In this document: piece after piece, positions 8,952 to 17,661 of the stretch
Position numbering within the stretch: the stretch's first letter is position 1
How the letters are laid out: each line of letters begins with the position of its first letter
From: Promicromonospora iranensis
Lineage (GTDB): Bacteria; Actinomycetota; Actinomycetes; Actinomycetales; Cellulomonadaceae
NCBI RefSeq assembly: GCF_028994805.1
Contig: NZ_JAJQQP010000003.1
Span: 219,145-283,144, forward strand
Direction: 5' to 3'
DNA: 64,000 bases
Notes under the pieces: generated by a model
Seen by the model: only the letters and a program-made list of their open reading frames with translations
What the model was told of the DNA's origin: nothing
Databases searched by the model: none
Made by a program: the position numbers and the translations under genes

Positions 8952-9037
8952 GTGCCGCCGGACGCCCTCGTCGGGTCGCTCGTCCGCACCGCGGATTCGC
9001 CCTCGGTGATCGGCCGCGTCCGACGTACTCTCGACGC

Positions 9038-10384
9038 ATGACGACAGTGAGCCAGGACGAGGCGGCCCGTACCGGAGGCGAGACCCCCGGAGCAGCCACA
9101 CCGCCGCCTTCGGGCACCGCGGACGTCGCCGTGGTGGTGCGTGACGTCGCGCGTCGTGCCAAGGTCGCGTCGCGCACCCTCGCCACGGCGAACCGCATGA
9201 CGAAGGACGCCGCACTCGGCGCGATCGCGGACGCCCTGGTCACGGCCGCGGAGCGGATCGTGACCGCGAACGCCGAGGACCTGGAACGGGGGCGCGCGAA
9301 CGGGATGTCCGACGGGCTCCTGGACCGGCTCGCGCTCACCCCGGAGCGCATCGGTCAGATCGCCGACGCGCTGCGCGACGTCGCCGTCCTGCCCGACCCG
9401 GTCGGTGAGGTGGTGCGCGGGCAGACCCTCCCGAACGGCCTGCGCCTGCGCCAGGTCCGCGTACCGATGGGCGTGGTCGGCATGATCTACGAGGCCCGCC
9501 CGAACGTCACCGTCGACGCCGCCGGCCTCGCCCTGAAGTCCGGCAACGCGGTGATCCTGCGCGGGGGGAGCGCAGCGGCGGCGTCGAACGCGGTGATCGT
9601 CGCGGTGATCCGGGACGCTCTCGCGGCGCAGGGTCTCCCCGCGGACCTGGTCCAGACCATCGACCCGTACGGCAGGGCCGGTGGGGTGGCGCTGATGCGG
9701 GCCCGCGGGCTGGTGGACGTGCTGATCCCGCGGGGTGGCGCCGACCTCATCCAGACCGTCGTACGTGAGTCGCTGGTGCCGGTGATCGAGACGGGCGTCG
9801 GCAACGTGCACGTCTACGTGGACGCGACGGCCGACGTCGCCATGGCCGTGTCGATCGTGATGAACGCGAAGACCCAGCGGGTCGGCGTGTGCAACGCGGC
9901 AGAGACGCTGCTCGTGCACGAGGACGCAGCCGCGGCCTTCCTCCCGGCGGCGCTCACCGCGCTGTCCGACGCCGGCGTGGTGCTGCACGGCGACCCTGCC
10001 GCCATGACCTTCGCCCCGGACGGGGCCGACATGGTTCCCGCCACGGACGAGGACTGGGCGACGGAGTACCTGGCCCTGGAGCTGGGGGTACGCGTGGTGC
10101 CGTCGCTGGACGCGGCGATCGAGCACATCCGCACCTGGTCGTCCGGGCACACGGAAGCCATCGTGACGCGCGACATCGCGGCGGCGGACCGGTTCGTCGC
10201 GGAGGTCGACTCCGCGGCCGTGATGGTGAACGCCTCGACCCGGTTCACCGACGGGGGCGAGCTCGGCCTGGGTGCGGAGATCGGCATCTCCACGCAAAAG
10301 CTGCATGCGCGTGGTCCCATGGGACTGGCGGAGCTGACCACGACCAAGTGGGTGGTCACGGGCGACGGCCACGTCAAGCCGTGA
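9038..10384 (+). CDS. proA: Gamma-glutamyl phosphate reductase
   Basis: Second step of proline synthesis: NADPH-dependent reduction of gamma-glutamyl phosphate to the semialdehyde. The 448-residue aldehyde-dehydrogenase-fold protein contains the ProA landmarks [26 protein letters not shown] (conserved as [10 protein letters not shown] then LKSGNA), the catalytic-Cys segment [12 protein letters not shown] near residue 290, and the C-terminal [20 protein letters not shown] region. Start ATG 9038 has no Shine-Dalgarno sequence, so the message may be leaderless or start nearby. The frame to 8879 runs through the palindromic repeat and is not coding. Confidence 0.95.
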   Translation: MTTVSQDEAARTGGETPGAATPPPSGTADVAVVVRDVARRAKVASRTLATANRMTKDAALGAIADALVTAAERIVTANAEDLERGRANGMSDGLLDRLALTPERIGQIADALRDVAVLPDPVGEVVRGQTLPNGLRLRQVRVPMGVVGMIYEARPNVTVDAAGLALKSGNAVILRGGSAAAASNAVIVAVIRDALAAQGLPADLVQTIDPYGRAGGVALMRARGLVDVLIPRGGADLIQTVVRESLVPVIETGVGNVHVYVDATADVAMAVSIVMNAKTQRVGVCNAAETLLVHEDAAAAFLPAALTALSDAGVVLHGDPAAMTFAPDGADMVPATDEDWATEYLALELGVRVVPSLDAAIEHIRTWSSGHTEAIVTRDIAAADRFVAEVDSAAVMVNASTRFTDGGELGLGAEIGISTQKLHARGPMGLAELTTTKWVVTGDGHVKP

Positions 10385-10510
10385 CGGCTCGCTGCCGTCC
10401 TGGAGACCTCCGCAGGATCTCCTTGCGACCTGGTGCCGCGATGTACTGGGCGCAATGCGTCCGTGAGAGACTAAAGGCCACCTGAGCACGTCCGACTGGG
10501 AGGAACCCCC

Positions 10511-10663
10511 GTGCTGCACAACGCCGTCCTTGCCGCTGAGGCTGCCTCGGAGCACGCCAACGAGCCGGTCGCACCGATCGTTCTCGGCCTGATCGCCTTC
10601 GGCTCGCTCGTGGCCGCGCTGCTGGTCACGTTCGCGTTCCGCAACGTCGGCAACCGGCACTGA
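10511..10663 (+). CDS. Small single-span membrane protein upstream of nadD
   Basis: A 50-residue ORF starting at GTG 10511, with GGGAGG six bases upstream. It has a short Glu/Ala-rich N-terminus, one hydrophobic helix (IVLGLIAFGSLVAALLVTFAF) and a basic end (RNVGNRH), predicting an N-out/C-in single-pass protein. From general knowledge, similar tiny membrane proteins sit between proA and nadD in many actinobacteria, but I know no function. The good ribosome site, codon bias and position support it as real. Confidence 0.7.
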   Translation: MLHNAVLAAEAASEHANEPVAPIVLGLIAFGSLVAALLVTFAFRNVGNRH

Positions 10664-10690
10664 TCCGCCAGACGGGAGCCTGACGACCAG

Positions 10691-10711
10691 ATGAGCGCAC
10701 CCACGGTATGA
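10691..10711 (+). other. Six-codon ORF (MSAPTV-stop) overlapping the nadD start
   Basis: ATG at 10691 opens six codons ending in TGA 10709-10711, which overlaps the nadD ATG at 10708 as ATGA. The mini-ORF start ATGAGCGCACCCAC is nearly the same as the nadD start ATGAGTGCCCCCAC, so this is a 17-base duplication of the start region with diverged wobble bases. GGGAG lies 13 bases upstream of the first ATG. It could couple translation into nadD or be a duplication relic. Confidence 0.4.
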
Positions 10712-11322
10712 GTGCCCCCACTGGGACCAGGCCGCGCATCGGGGTGATGGGCGGCACGTTCGATCCCATCCACCACGGCCACCTCGTGGCCGCCAGCGAG
10801 GCGGTCGCCCACCTGGGACTGGACGAAGTCGTCTTCGTCCCCACGGGTCGGCCAGGATTCAAGCAGGAGCAACGGGTCACCCCGGCGGAGCACCGTTATC
10901 TGATGACGGTGATCGCTACGGCGTCGAACCCACGCTTCACGGTGAGCCGCGTCGACATCGACCGAGCGGGCCTCACCTACACGGTGGACACCCTCCGCGA
11001 CCTGCGCGAGCAGCGACCGGAGGCGGACCTCTATTTCATCTCGGGTGCGGACGCCATCCAGCAGATTCTTCGGTGGAAGGATGCCGAGAAGCTGTGGGAC
11101 ATGGCACACTTCGTCGCTGTCACACGGCCAGGGCACATGCTCTCCGTGGACGGGCTTCCTCGGGACGGTGTGACGACGCTCGAGGTTCCCGCGCTAGCTA
11201 TCTCCTCGACCGACTGTCGTCGTCGGGCCGAGGAGGGGTTGCCGGTCTGGTATCTGGTGCCTGACGGCGTGGTCCAGTACATCGCCAAGCACGGACTGTA
11301 TCGAGGTCTTCACGATGAGTGA
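10708..11322 (+). CDS. nadD: Nicotinate-nucleotide adenylyltransferase
   Basis: Makes deamido-NAD from nicotinate mononucleotide and ATP. The 204-residue protein has the nucleotidyltransferase signature [12 protein letters not shown] near residue 14, including the HxGH motif, then FVPTGRP, and the C-terminal [13 protein letters not shown] (ISST-x-R-type) motif. Start ATG 10708 is favoured, since the frame of the preceding ATG at 10691 stops after six codons. It overlaps the next gene by eight bases, in the conserved nadD-membrane protein-rsfS order. Confidence 0.95.
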   Translation: MSAPTGTRPRIGVMGGTFDPIHHGHLVAASEAVAHLGLDEVVFVPTGRPGFKQEQRVTPAEHRYLMTVIATASNPRFTVSRVDIDRAGLTYTVDTLRDLREQRPEADLYFISGADAIQQILRWKDAEKLWDMAHFVAVTRPGHMLSVDGLPRDGVTTLEVPALAISSTDCRRRAEEGLPVWYLVPDGVVQYIAKHGLYRGLHDE

Positions 11323-12544
11323 CAACAAGGGTCGTCCCATGACGCGCCGCGAGATCCGCGAGCGTGAGGCTGCCGCAGCGGCTGCCGCTGCCGGTGGTAA
11401 CGGCAGCGGTTCCTACCCGCCCCAGGGCGGGCCGCAGCAGCCTCCGCACCGCGGCGCGCCCGCGCCAGAGGGTGGCTGGTCGCCGCAGAACCCGCCGGTC
11501 GCCCGGCCCCCGCAGGCGACGGGCGGCTCGCGCGGTGTGGACGCGACCGGTCGCCTGACGCCCGTGCAGCAGCCTGGCGCCAACCCGCCGTCGTACGGCG
11601 CCGGCGGGCCCGGGCAGGGCCGCCCGGGCGCCGCACCCTCCGGTCCGGCCGGCCACGGCGCACCGCCGTCCGGTCCTGGCCGTGGCGCTCCCGGTCGCGG
11701 CCAGCAGCCCTCCGGTCCCGCGGGCCCGGGCCAGCAAGGCCCTGGTCAGCAGAGCGGTCCGGGCCCGCAGGCCGGGCCGCCGAGCCCGTTCGGATCCCGC
11801 CCGTCCGCCGCGCCCGTCCCGCCCGCCCCGCAGCCGGGCCGGTCCGGAAGGTTCGGTGGACAGAACGCTCCGCAGGCCCCCGGCCCTGCTCTGCCCGGCG
11901 GTCCCGGCAGGTCCGGCGACTCCGGGCAGACGGCGCAGTGGAGCGCACCGCCGTCCGCCCCGACGCAGCCGCCGTCGAGCCCGCCGTCGCCGTTCGGGAC
12001 CCGTCCCGGCGCGCCCAGCGGTCTCGCCCAGCAGCGACCCGGCGGTCCGGGGCAGCCCGGCGGTGGCGCGCCCAGCGGTCCGATGGCCGGCGCGGCGCCC
12101 GCGCCCGCGCTCCCGTGGGAGTCCCCGGCCCAGGCGGCACCGCAGTCGCTTCCGCCGGGCGGCGCGCCGACGGCTCCCGGTTCCCCGTTCCCCGGCCGTC
12201 CCGGCGCCGGTGGCCCCGGGGGCCCGGGTACCGGCCCGACAGGTGGCCCGGCGCAGCAGCACCCCGGCGCTCCCGGTGGCCAGTTCGGTCCCGGCCCCGT
12301 CGCACCCTCCCGTTCCTCCCGGCGCGGGGCGGAGGAGGAGTGGGACGAGGAAGAGGACGAAGGTCCGCAGTACACCTGGCTGCACTACATCATCCTGGTG
12401 GTCGTGGCGTTCGTGCTCGGCCTCCTGATCTGGAAGCTCGTGCTCGAGGGCGACAGCGCCTCGTTCGATACCGACCAGGCAGCCGCCCTGCTCGGCACAC
12501 TGCCGGGCACGTTGCCCGGCTTCACAGGAGGTGGTGCGGCATGA
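11315..12544 (+). CDS. Pro/Gly-rich protein with one C-terminal transmembrane helix
   Basis: A 409-residue protein. It opens with [18 protein letters not shown], a basic helical start. It then has about 300 residues of Pro-, Gly-, Gln- and Ser-rich low complexity (recurrent PSGP, GGPG and SPFG units), an acidic patch [10 protein letters not shown], a hydrophobic helix [19 protein letters not shown] near residue 360, and a 40-residue outer tail. Likely a membrane-anchored protein with a disordered cytoplasmic arm. The gene sits between nadD and rsfS with overlaps at both ends (ATG within nadD, ATGA with rsfS), so it is cotranslated. In some relatives an LCP/LytR-type gene occupies this slot; that domain is absent here. 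Function unknown. Confidence 0.8.
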   Translation: MSDNKGRPMTRREIREREAAAAAAAAGGNGSGSYPPQGGPQQPPHRGAPAPEGGWSPQNPPVARPPQATGGSRGVDATGRLTPVQQPGANPPSYGAGGPGQGRPGAAPSGPAGHGAPPSGPGRGAPGRGQQPSGPAGPGQQGPGQQSGPGPQAGPPSPFGSRPSAAPVPPAPQPGRSGRFGGQNAPQAPGPALPGGPGRSGDSGQTAQWSAPPSAPTQPPSSPPSPFGTRPGAPSGLAQQRPGGPGQPGGGAPSGPMAGAAPAPALPWESPAQAAPQSLPPGGAPTAPGSPFPGRPGAGGPGGPGTGPTGGPAQQHPGAPGGQFGPGPVAPSRSSRRGAEEEWDEEEDEGPQYTWLHYIILVVVAFVLGLLIWKLVLEGDSASFDTDQAAALLGTLPGTLPGFTGGGAA

Positions 12545-12978
12545 CGGCTACAGAGCGTGCTACAGGCCTCGCGATCCTCGCGGCGCGTGCCGCGAGCAGT
12601 GTCAAGGCGCAGGAGATCATCGCGCTCGACGTGAGCGAGCAGCTGGTGCTGACCGACGTGTTCCTCATTGCGTCCGGCGCCAGCGAGCGGCAGGTCTCGG
12701 CGATCGTCGACGCCGTCGAGGAGCAGCTCTTCAAGGAGGGCGTCAAGCCGATCCGCCGGGAGGGCAAGTCCGAGGCCCGTTGGGTCCTGATCGACTTCGG
12801 CGACATCGTCGTACACGTCCAGCACGCCGAGGACCGGACGTACTACGCGCTCGAGCGGCTGTGGAAGGACTGCCCGGCGATCCCTCTCCCCGAGGACGCG
12901 CAGGGCGGCGGCGACACCGGCGAGTACAGCGACCCGGACGACGGCGCGATCCACCTGGCCGGGGACCCGCGCCGGTGA
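12541..12978 (+). CDS. rsfS: Ribosomal silencing factor RsfS
   Basis: Binds ribosomal protein L14 and blocks subunit joining under nutrient limitation. The 145-residue protein has the Iojap/RsfS core: QEIIALDVSEQLVLTDVFLIASG, SERQVSAIVDAVEE, the GKSEARWVLIDFGDIVVHV strand pair and YYALERLW. The C-terminal 30 residues are acidic and variable. It starts at ATG 12541 (ATGA overlap with the gene before) and its stop overlaps the next GTG start, so the four genes nadD to the phosphatase look like one translationally coupled operon. Confidence 0.95.
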   Translation: MTATERATGLAILAARAASSVKAQEIIALDVSEQLVLTDVFLIASGASERQVSAIVDAVEEQLFKEGVKPIRREGKSEARWVLIDFGDIVVHVQHAEDRTYYALERLWKDCPAIPLPEDAQGGGDTGEYSDPDDGAIHLAGDPRR

Positions 12979-13640
12979 CGGCAGGGACGATCGTGCTGCT
13001 GCGCCACGCGCGCACGGCATACAACGCGGGACTGCGGCTGCAGGGCCAGATCGACATCCCCCTCGACGAGGTCGGGCGGTGGCAGGCGGAGCAGGGCGCC
13101 ACGGCGCTGGCGGCGTCGCACAAGGCGTCCTCCGTGGTCGCCAGCGACCTGGAGCGGGCCCGGGACACGGCCGCCGCGTACGCGCGGCAGGTGGGCCTGG
13201 AGGTAGTGACCGACCCGGCGCTGCGCGAGCGCTCGTTCGGTATCTGGGAGGGCATGACCGACGCCGAGATCGCCGAGCGCTGGCCGGACGAGCACGCGGT
13301 CTGGCGGAGCGGCGGCGAGCCCCCGGTTGCCGGCGTGGAGTCCAAGGACGCCGTCGCCCGCCGCATGGAGGAGTCGGTGCTGCGGCACGCCGAGGCGCTG
13401 GGCGCGGGGGACACGCTCGTCGTGGTGTCCCATGGCTCGGCGATCACCCAGGCGATCACCCGGATGCTGGGCCTCGACCCCGCGACGTGGCGTGGGCTGC
13501 ACGGGATGCACAACGTGCACTGGTCGCACCTGCGCGCGTCCCCGCCGGGCGTGGTGCCGGGATGGCGGCTCGTCGCGCACAACGTGGGCGCCGGATACCC
13601 GCTCGACACCTGGCAGTCCGGGCCCGAGGCTCGGCAGTGA
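12975..13640 (+). CDS. Histidine phosphatase family protein (phosphoglycerate-mutase-like)
   Basis: A 221-residue member of the histidine phosphatase superfamily. It has the catalytic RHG-like motif as LLRHARTAYN near residue 8 (RHA instead of RHG), ERARDTAAAYA, the LRERSFGIWEGMTDAEI acid-base segment, and the second catalytic His in VVVSHGSAIT. The genomic slot next to rsfS is commonly filled by such an enzyme in actinobacteria; the substrate is not predictable. It starts at GTG 12975, overlapping the rsfS stop as GTGA. The Gly-to-Ala change after the catalytic His is tolerated in this family. Confidence 0.88.
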   Translation: MTAGTIVLLRHARTAYNAGLRLQGQIDIPLDEVGRWQAEQGATALAASHKASSVVASDLERARDTAAAYARQVGLEVVTDPALRERSFGIWEGMTDAEIAERWPDEHAVWRSGGEPPVAGVESKDAVARRMEESVLRHAEALGAGDTLVVVSHGSAITQAITRMLGLDPATWRGLHGMHNVHWSHLRASPPGVVPGWRLVAHNVGAGYPLDTWQSGPEARQ

Positions 13641-13697
13641 CGGGCACCCGTCCGGTGGGGCGCCGGGCGGGGTGACCGAACGCACCTGGGTTTTGAT

Positions 13698-13726
13698 TTG
13701 GTCCCTGGCGTCGGTCTGCATAGACT
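13698..13726 (+). promoter_or_regulatory. Promoter of the first tRNA-Ala gene
   Basis: TTGGTC (13698-13703), 17 bases, TAGACT (13721-13726). The second tRNA-Ala locus has the same hexamers at 17598 and 17622, and also shares CGGTCT before the -10 and ACGxCGCTCGCCC after it. Confidence 0.65.
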
Positions 13727-13767
13727 AACGACGCTCGCCCGGCCGGATGGCTGGGGGAGACCATTTC

Positions 13768-13840
13768 GGGGCTGTGGCGCAGCTGGTAGCGCACCTGCAT
13801 GGCATGCAGGGGGTCGGGGGTTCGAGTCCCCCCAGCTCCA
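13768..13840 (+). tRNA. tRNA-Ala, anticodon GGC
   Basis: A 73-base cloverleaf: acceptor GGGGCTG/CAGCTCC, D-stem GCGC/GCGC, anticodon stem CCTGC/GCAGG with loop ATGGCAT (anticodon GGC, reading GCC), five-base variable region, T-stem GGGGG/CCCCC with loop TTCGAGT, and discriminator A. The CCA end is not encoded. It differs from the copy at 17662 only in the T-stem. Confidence 0.97.
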
Positions 13841-13847
13841 CCGAAGG

Positions 13848-13879
13848 GAAGCCGCCCGATCATGTGATCGGGCGGCTTC
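13848..13879. terminator. Terminator after the first tRNA-Ala
   Basis: A perfect 15-bp stem, GAAGCCGCCCGATCA and its complement, with a 2-base loop, followed by T-rich TTCGTCTTC. It ends 27 bases before the stop codon of the convergent S33 peptidase gene, so it can serve both directions. Confidence 0.8.
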
Positions 13880-13906
13880 TTCGTCTTCTCCGGGACTTGC
13901 TTTCCC

Positions 13907-15469
13907 TCAGGACTTCCTGGTCGTCGACGCACCGCAGAAGACGTCGGTCTCCGGCAGGTCGCCGCCGAGGAGGAAGCGCGTGGTGGTGTTCAGCGCGCAG
14001 GGGTTGTCGTCGTAGACGTAGACGCCGTGCCCGCCGCTGTCGACGCTGACCAGCCGGGCCCGGTCGCCGAACGCCGCGCGGGTCAGCTGCCCGCCGAGGT
14101 GCGGGGTCGCCGGGTCACGCAGGTTCTGCAGCACCAGGACGTTCTCCGGCCCTTCCGCGTCGAACTCCACCGGCGGGTCGACCGGGTCGTTGTGCCAGTA
14201 GGTGCACGGCGTGATGTTCGCGGCAGCCGCTCCGAAGAGCGGGTAGCGCTGCCGGTCGGCGGCGACGGCGCGCCGGTAGGTCGCGACGTCCTCGGGCCAG
14301 TCGGTGTCGTTGCACGTCACGGCCAAGAACGCGGACCAGGCGTTGTCGTACGGGGAGGGAGTCGCCCCGTCCGCTTGTTGGGTGGCGCTCGTCGCGGGGC
14401 CGCCGGTCACGAGCGGTTCCAGCTCCTCGGCGTGCCGGAGGGCGGATGCCGCGTCGCCGTCGGCCAGCGCCTGCCAGAGCTGCGCCGTCACCCCGAAGCT
14501 GCTGTCGGCGTAGAGCCCCGCGAACGTGTAGAACCGGAAGGTGGCACCGTCGATGCCGCCGACCGGCCGGCGATCGAGCCGCTCCGCCTGGGCGAGGAAG
14601 TTCTCCCGCACCTGGCCGGGCGTCCGCCCGATCCCGTAGCTGTCGTGCCGCTCGGCCGCCCACCTCGCGAAGTCGGGGAAGCGGTCCTCCATGCCGAGTG
14701 CGAAGCGGCGCAGGCCGGCGCGGTCGAGCGAGGTCGCACCGAGGTTGCTGTCCACCACCACCCGGCCGCTCCGCTCCGGGAACAGCGAGGCGTAGGCGGC
14801 GCCCAGCGCGGTGCCGTACGACGCGCCGTAGAAGCTGAGGCGCTCCTCGCCGAGCGACTCCCGGATCAGGTCCATGTCGCGCGCCGTGTTGGCGGTCGTC
14901 ATGTGCTGCATGCGGCCCTCGGGATCGTTGGCCGCACACTGGCCGGCGATCTTCCGCGCGACCTTGGCCTGCTCGGTGACGGCCGCCGCGTCCTCGGCGT
15001 ACGGCGGGACGTTGCCCGGATAGTTCTGCTCGACGGTGAAGCCGCAGCTCACCGGTGACGAGTGGCCGACGCCCCGGGGGTCCATGCCGATCAGGTCGTA
15101 CGCGTCCAGGACCGTCGACGGCAGCCCGCGCCCGCTCAGGTCGGCCGGCTGGTCCAGCCCTGAGCCACCGGGACCGCCCGGGTTGAGGAGCAGGGCGCCC
15201 TGGCGCTCGGCGGGCTTGGTGCTGGCCAACCGCGAGATCATGATCTCGATCTGCGTGCCGTCCGGCTGGTCGTGGTCCAGCGGCACCGGCACGGTCGCGC
15301 ACTCCAGCTGCGCGCGCGCCGCTTCCGGCATGTCCTCCGGGCAGGTTCCCCACCCGGGTCCGTTCTCCGGCCCCTCGGCGCCGGCGGCCGGTGCGGCCAG
15401 CAGCGCCCCGGCGAGCCCCACCGTCACCGCCGCCGCCAGAGCGGCCCTGATCGTTGGTCGTGGATCCAT
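13907..15469 (-). CDS. Secreted S33 alpha/beta-hydrolase peptidase (tripeptidyl aminopeptidase-like)
   Basis: A 520-residue exported hydrolase that probably removes N-terminal peptides or hydrolyses esters outside the cell. A signal peptide (basic start, then AALAAAVTVGLAGALLAAPAAGA) with an AxA cleavage site near residue 31 is followed by the SlpD/Tap-type core. That core has LLNPGGPGGSG (oxyanion region), DLIGMDPRGVGHS, the nucleophile elbow FYGASYGTALG with Ser near 226, LRDPATPH (acid) and SGGHGVYV (His). Cys pairs are placed as in the Streptomyces enzymes. The start ATG 15469 gives a complete signal sequence. It stands alone between a tRNA terminator and the HxlR gene. Confidence 0.88.
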   Translation of the reverse strand: MDPRPTIRAALAAAVTVGLAGALLAAPAAGAEGPENGPGWGTCPEDMPEAARAQLECATVPVPLDHDQPDGTQIEIMISRLASTKPAERQGALLLNPGGPGGSGLDQPADLSGRGLPSTVLDAYDLIGMDPRGVGHSSPVSCGFTVEQNYPGNVPPYAEDAAAVTEQAKVARKIAGQCAANDPEGRMQHMTTANTARDMDLIRESLGEERLSFYGASYGTALGAAYASLFPERSGRVVVDSNLGATSLDRAGLRRFALGMEDRFPDFARWAAERHDSYGIGRTPGQVRENFLAQAERLDRRPVGGIDGATFRFYTFAGLYADSSFGVTAQLWQALADGDAASALRHAEELEPLVTGGPATSATQQADGATPSPYDNAWSAFLAVTCNDTDWPEDVATYRRAVAADRQRYPLFGAAAANITPCTYWHNDPVDPPVEFDAEGPENVLVLQNLRDPATPHLGGQLTRAAFGDRARLVSVDSGGHGVYVYDDNPCALNTTTRFLLGGDLPETDVFCGASTTRKS

Positions 15470-15567
15470 CGCGCACCCTCGTCTCGTCGTTCTTCCTCGA
15501 CACGTGCGAGACCCACTCCAGACCGTGCCCTGGGGACAGGGTCAACGGCACCCCGGTGTGATGCCGG

Positions 15568-15945
15568 TCACTCGGTCGGTGGCTCGGCGTCGGCTCCCGG
15601 CGTGGGCCGCGGGTACGTGGCTCCCCAGGTGTCGAGCCACCCGACCACCTGGTCCAGGGACCTGCCGAGCTCGGTGAGGGAGTACTCGACGCGGGGCGGC
15701 ACCTCGGCGTAGACGGTGCGGACGACGATGCCGTCGGCCTCGAGGTCGCGGAGCACCCGGGTCAGGGTCCGGGCGGTGACCAGCCCGAGTCGCCGCTGCA
15801 GCTCGCCGAACCGGTGCGTGTGCTCGAGCAGGTACTTGACGGTGCTCAGCTTCCACGCTCCGCCGAGGACCGCCATCGACACCTCGACGGGGCAGACCTC
15901 GATGGCTCGCTGGACGGGGAGGCGCATCTCGGGTGCGGTGGTCAT
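15568..15945 (-). CDS. HxlR-family redox-type transcriptional regulator
   Basis: A 125-residue winged-helix regulator with VSMAVLGGAWKLSTVKYLL, RFGELQRRLG, ARTLTRVLRDLEADGIV and the wing VPPRVEYSLTELG. Cys18 in EVCPVE occupies the position of the sensing Cys in one-Cys HxlR proteins such as YodB and QorR. It is divergent from an NQO-type oxidoreductase, the usual target of quinone/electrophile-sensing HxlR members. Start ATG 15945 is preferred to the TTG one codon upstream. Confidence 0.9.
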   Translation of the reverse strand: MTTAPEMRLPVQRAIEVCPVEVSMAVLGGAWKLSTVKYLLEHTHRFGELQRRLGLVTARTLTRVLRDLEADGIVVRTVYAEVPPRVEYSLTELGRSLDQVVGWLDTWGATYPRPTPGADAEPPTE

Positions 15946-16057
15946 CAACCCACAGTATCCAAACTGTCAGTATGTGTCATCGATGTGCGTACTTGTGCAG
16001 AACGTACTGCAGTTCCTAGCGTGAAACACGCACTGCTCGTCGTCAAAGGAGAAGCAC
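15946..16057. promoter_or_regulatory. Divergent promoter region of the HxlR/oxidoreductase pair
   Basis: The 112-base gap carries several CAGTA/GTACT half-sites: AGTATG at 15969, CGTACTTGTG at 15988 and CGTACTGCAGT at 16003. An AGTA-N17-TACT arrangement spans 15969-15993. Spaced TACT/AGTA half-sites are what I would expect of an HxlR operator, but the exact footprint cannot be assigned by eye. Confidence 0.4.
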
Positions 16058-16873
16058 ATGCACGCGCTGGTCGTCACGGCTCATCCCAGCCCTCGCTCGC
16101 TGACCGCGGAGCTGGCCCGGGTGACGCGCACCGCGCTGGAGGGCTCGGGCTGGTCGGTCGAGGGGTCCGACCTCTACGCCCAGGGCTGGGACCCGGTGGT
16201 GCGCCTCGAGGACTACGGCGACGCCGAGGACGGCGCGGAGACCGTCACGCTGCGGTCGAGACGCGCCTACGACGTCGGCACGCTCGCACCGGAGATCGTC
16301 ACCGAGCAGGACAAGGTGCGCCGGGCCGACCTGATGGTGCTGCTCTTCCCGATGTGGTGGCACGGCATGCCGGCCATGCTCAAGGGCTGGTTCGACAGGG
16401 TGTTCGTCAACGGGTTCGCGTTCGGTCTCCAGGACGACGCCGGCCTGCCCCGCAAGTACGGCGACGGCGGCCTCGTCGGCCGGCGCATGCTCACCGTCGT
16501 CACCGCGGGGGACCGCGGCTCGTCGTTCGGCCCGCGCGGCCAGAACGGCGACCTCGAGCAGCTGTTCTTCCCGCTCCTGCACGGGACCGCCTGGTACACG
16601 GGCATGGCGCCCTTGCGCCCGCACCTGGTCTCCGGCGTCGACCGGCCGGGCTGGGACGGGTTCGGCCAGGAGGCGGACCGCCTGCGCGAGCGGATCGCCG
16701 GCCTGCGGGCCGAGCGCCCGATCCCGTACCGTGCGCTGGCCGACGGCGACTACGGGCGAGACCGTCGGCTGCGGCCCGACGTGCTGCCGGGGGAGTCCGG
16801 GCTCGGTGTCCACGAGTGTGTCGACGGTCACCGGCTCGCCGGTGCCGGCAGCGTTGACCTCAACCGAAGGTGA
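16058..16873 (+). CDS. NAD(P)H:quinone oxidoreductase-type flavodoxin-fold protein
   Basis: A 271-residue flavoprotein likely to reduce quinones or electrophiles by two electrons. It begins MHALVVTAHPSPRSLTAELA (the FMN/FAD phosphate-binding loop of the NQO1/MdaB/KefF family), has LMVLLFPMWWHGMPAMLKGWFDRVF with the conserved WWxxPAxLKGW signature, and YGDGGLVGRRMLTVVTAG. The C-terminal 60 residues are less conserved. AAAGGAGAAGC precedes ATG 16058. Divergent from the one-Cys HxlR gene, so induction by quinones or diamide is a fair prediction. Its last codons overlap the superoxide dismutase promoter. Confidence 0.87.
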   Translation: MHALVVTAHPSPRSLTAELARVTRTALEGSGWSVEGSDLYAQGWDPVVRLEDYGDAEDGAETVTLRSRRAYDVGTLAPEIVTEQDKVRRADLMVLLFPMWWHGMPAMLKGWFDRVFVNGFAFGLQDDAGLPRKYGDGGLVGRRMLTVVTAGDRGSSFGPRGQNGDLEQLFFPLLHGTAWYTGMAPLRPHLVSGVDRPGWDGFGQEADRLRERIAGLRAERPIPYRALADGDYGRDRRLRPDVLPGESGLGVHECVDGHRLAGAGSVDLNRR

Positions 16874-16884
16874 GGTTCTAGCGT
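16854..16884 (+). promoter_or_regulatory. MerR/SoxR-type promoter of the superoxide dismutase gene
   Basis: TTGACC (16854-16859) and TAGCGT (16879-16884) are separated by 19 bases, the over-long spacer typical of MerR-family-activated promoters. The spacer region is covered by the inverted repeat ACCTCA-N8-TGAGGT (16857-16876), very like SoxR-type boxes. It overlaps the end of the oxidoreductase gene. Confidence 0.6.
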
Positions 16885-16920
16885 CGGATGTATCGACATC
16901 ATGCGATGAGAGGACGATCG

Positions 16921-17547
16921 ATGCCCGTCTACACCCTGCCCGACCTGCCCTACGACTACGCGGCGCTCGAGCCGCACATCAGCGGGCGGATCATGGAGCT
17001 GCACCACGACAAGCACCACGCCGCGTACGTGGCGGGCGCCAACGCGGCGCTCGACGCGCTGGCCGCGGCCCGGGAGAGCGGTGACCTCGCCGCGGTGAAC
17101 CTGCACGAGAAGAACCTCGCGTTCAACCTGGGCGGGCACACCAACCACACGGTGTTCTGGCACAACCTCTCGCCCGAGGGCGGCGGCGAGCCGGACGGAG
17201 AGCTCGCGGCCGCGATCGCCGACCAGTTCGGCAGCTTCGCGGCGTTCAAGGCGCACTTCGCGGCCGTGGCCACCGGCATCCAGGGCTCCGGCTGGGCGGT
17301 GCTGGGCTGGGACAGCATCGGCGGGCGCCTGCTGGTGTTCCAGCTGTTCGACCAGCAGGCGAACGTGCCGCTGGGTGTGACCCCGCTCCTGATGCTCGAC
17401 ATGTGGGAGCACGCGTTCTACCTGGACTACCTCAACGTCAAGGCCGAGTACGTCAAGGCGTTCTGGAACCTGGCGAACTGGTCCGACGTCGCCGGCAGGC
17501 TCGACCGGGCGCGTGCCGCCACCGGGAGCCTCATCACGGCGGCGTGA
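16921..17547 (+). CDS. sodA: Superoxide dismutase, Mn/Fe family
   Basis: Dismutates superoxide in the cytosol. The 208-residue protein has [30 protein letters not shown] (metal His in [10 protein letters not shown]), [15 protein letters not shown] with the second His, and [15 protein letters not shown] with metal Asp and His. The Gln in FDQQAN is at the position that favours manganese, so Mn or cambialistic use is likely. Start ATG 16921 has AGAGGA six bases upstream; an open frame to 16888 lacks support. A MerR/SoxR-like promoter precedes it. Confidence 0.95.
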   Translation: MPVYTLPDLPYDYAALEPHISGRIMELHHDKHHAAYVAGANAALDALAAARESGDLAAVNLHEKNLAFNLGGHTNHTVFWHNLSPEGGGEPDGELAAAIADQFGSFAAFKAHFAAVATGIQGSGWAVLGWDSIGGRLLVFQLFDQQANVPLGVTPLLMLDMWEHAFYLDYLNVKAEYVKAFWNLANWSDVAGRLDRARAATGSLITAA

Positions 17548-17597
17548 CCGCGGAGGGGTCGCCCTGGTGGGCGGCGTCGGGCCAGCGATCGCCCGCT

Positions 17598-17627
17598 TTG
17601 GTCCCAGCGGCCGAATCGGTCTAGACT
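17598..17627 (+). promoter_or_regulatory. Promoter of the second tRNA-Ala gene
   Basis: TTGGTC (17598-17603), 18 bases, TAGACT (17622-17627), matching the promoter of the first copy including surrounding bases. Confidence 0.65.
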
Positions 17628-17661
17628 GACGGCGCTCGCCCATCTGGGCGAACACCCTTTC

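Noticed and set aside
8879-9037. N-terminal extension of proA
   Set aside because: It translates the palindromic repeat; the ProA-like sequence begins after ATG 9038.
10691-10760. Frameshift in the nadD start region
   Set aside because: The apparent second start is a complete six-codon ORF followed by an intact NadD frame, so no shift is needed.
15969-15993. Single clean HxlR operator
   Set aside because: AGTA-N17-TACT has few matching inner bases; several half-sites compete, so only a general regulatory region was annotated.
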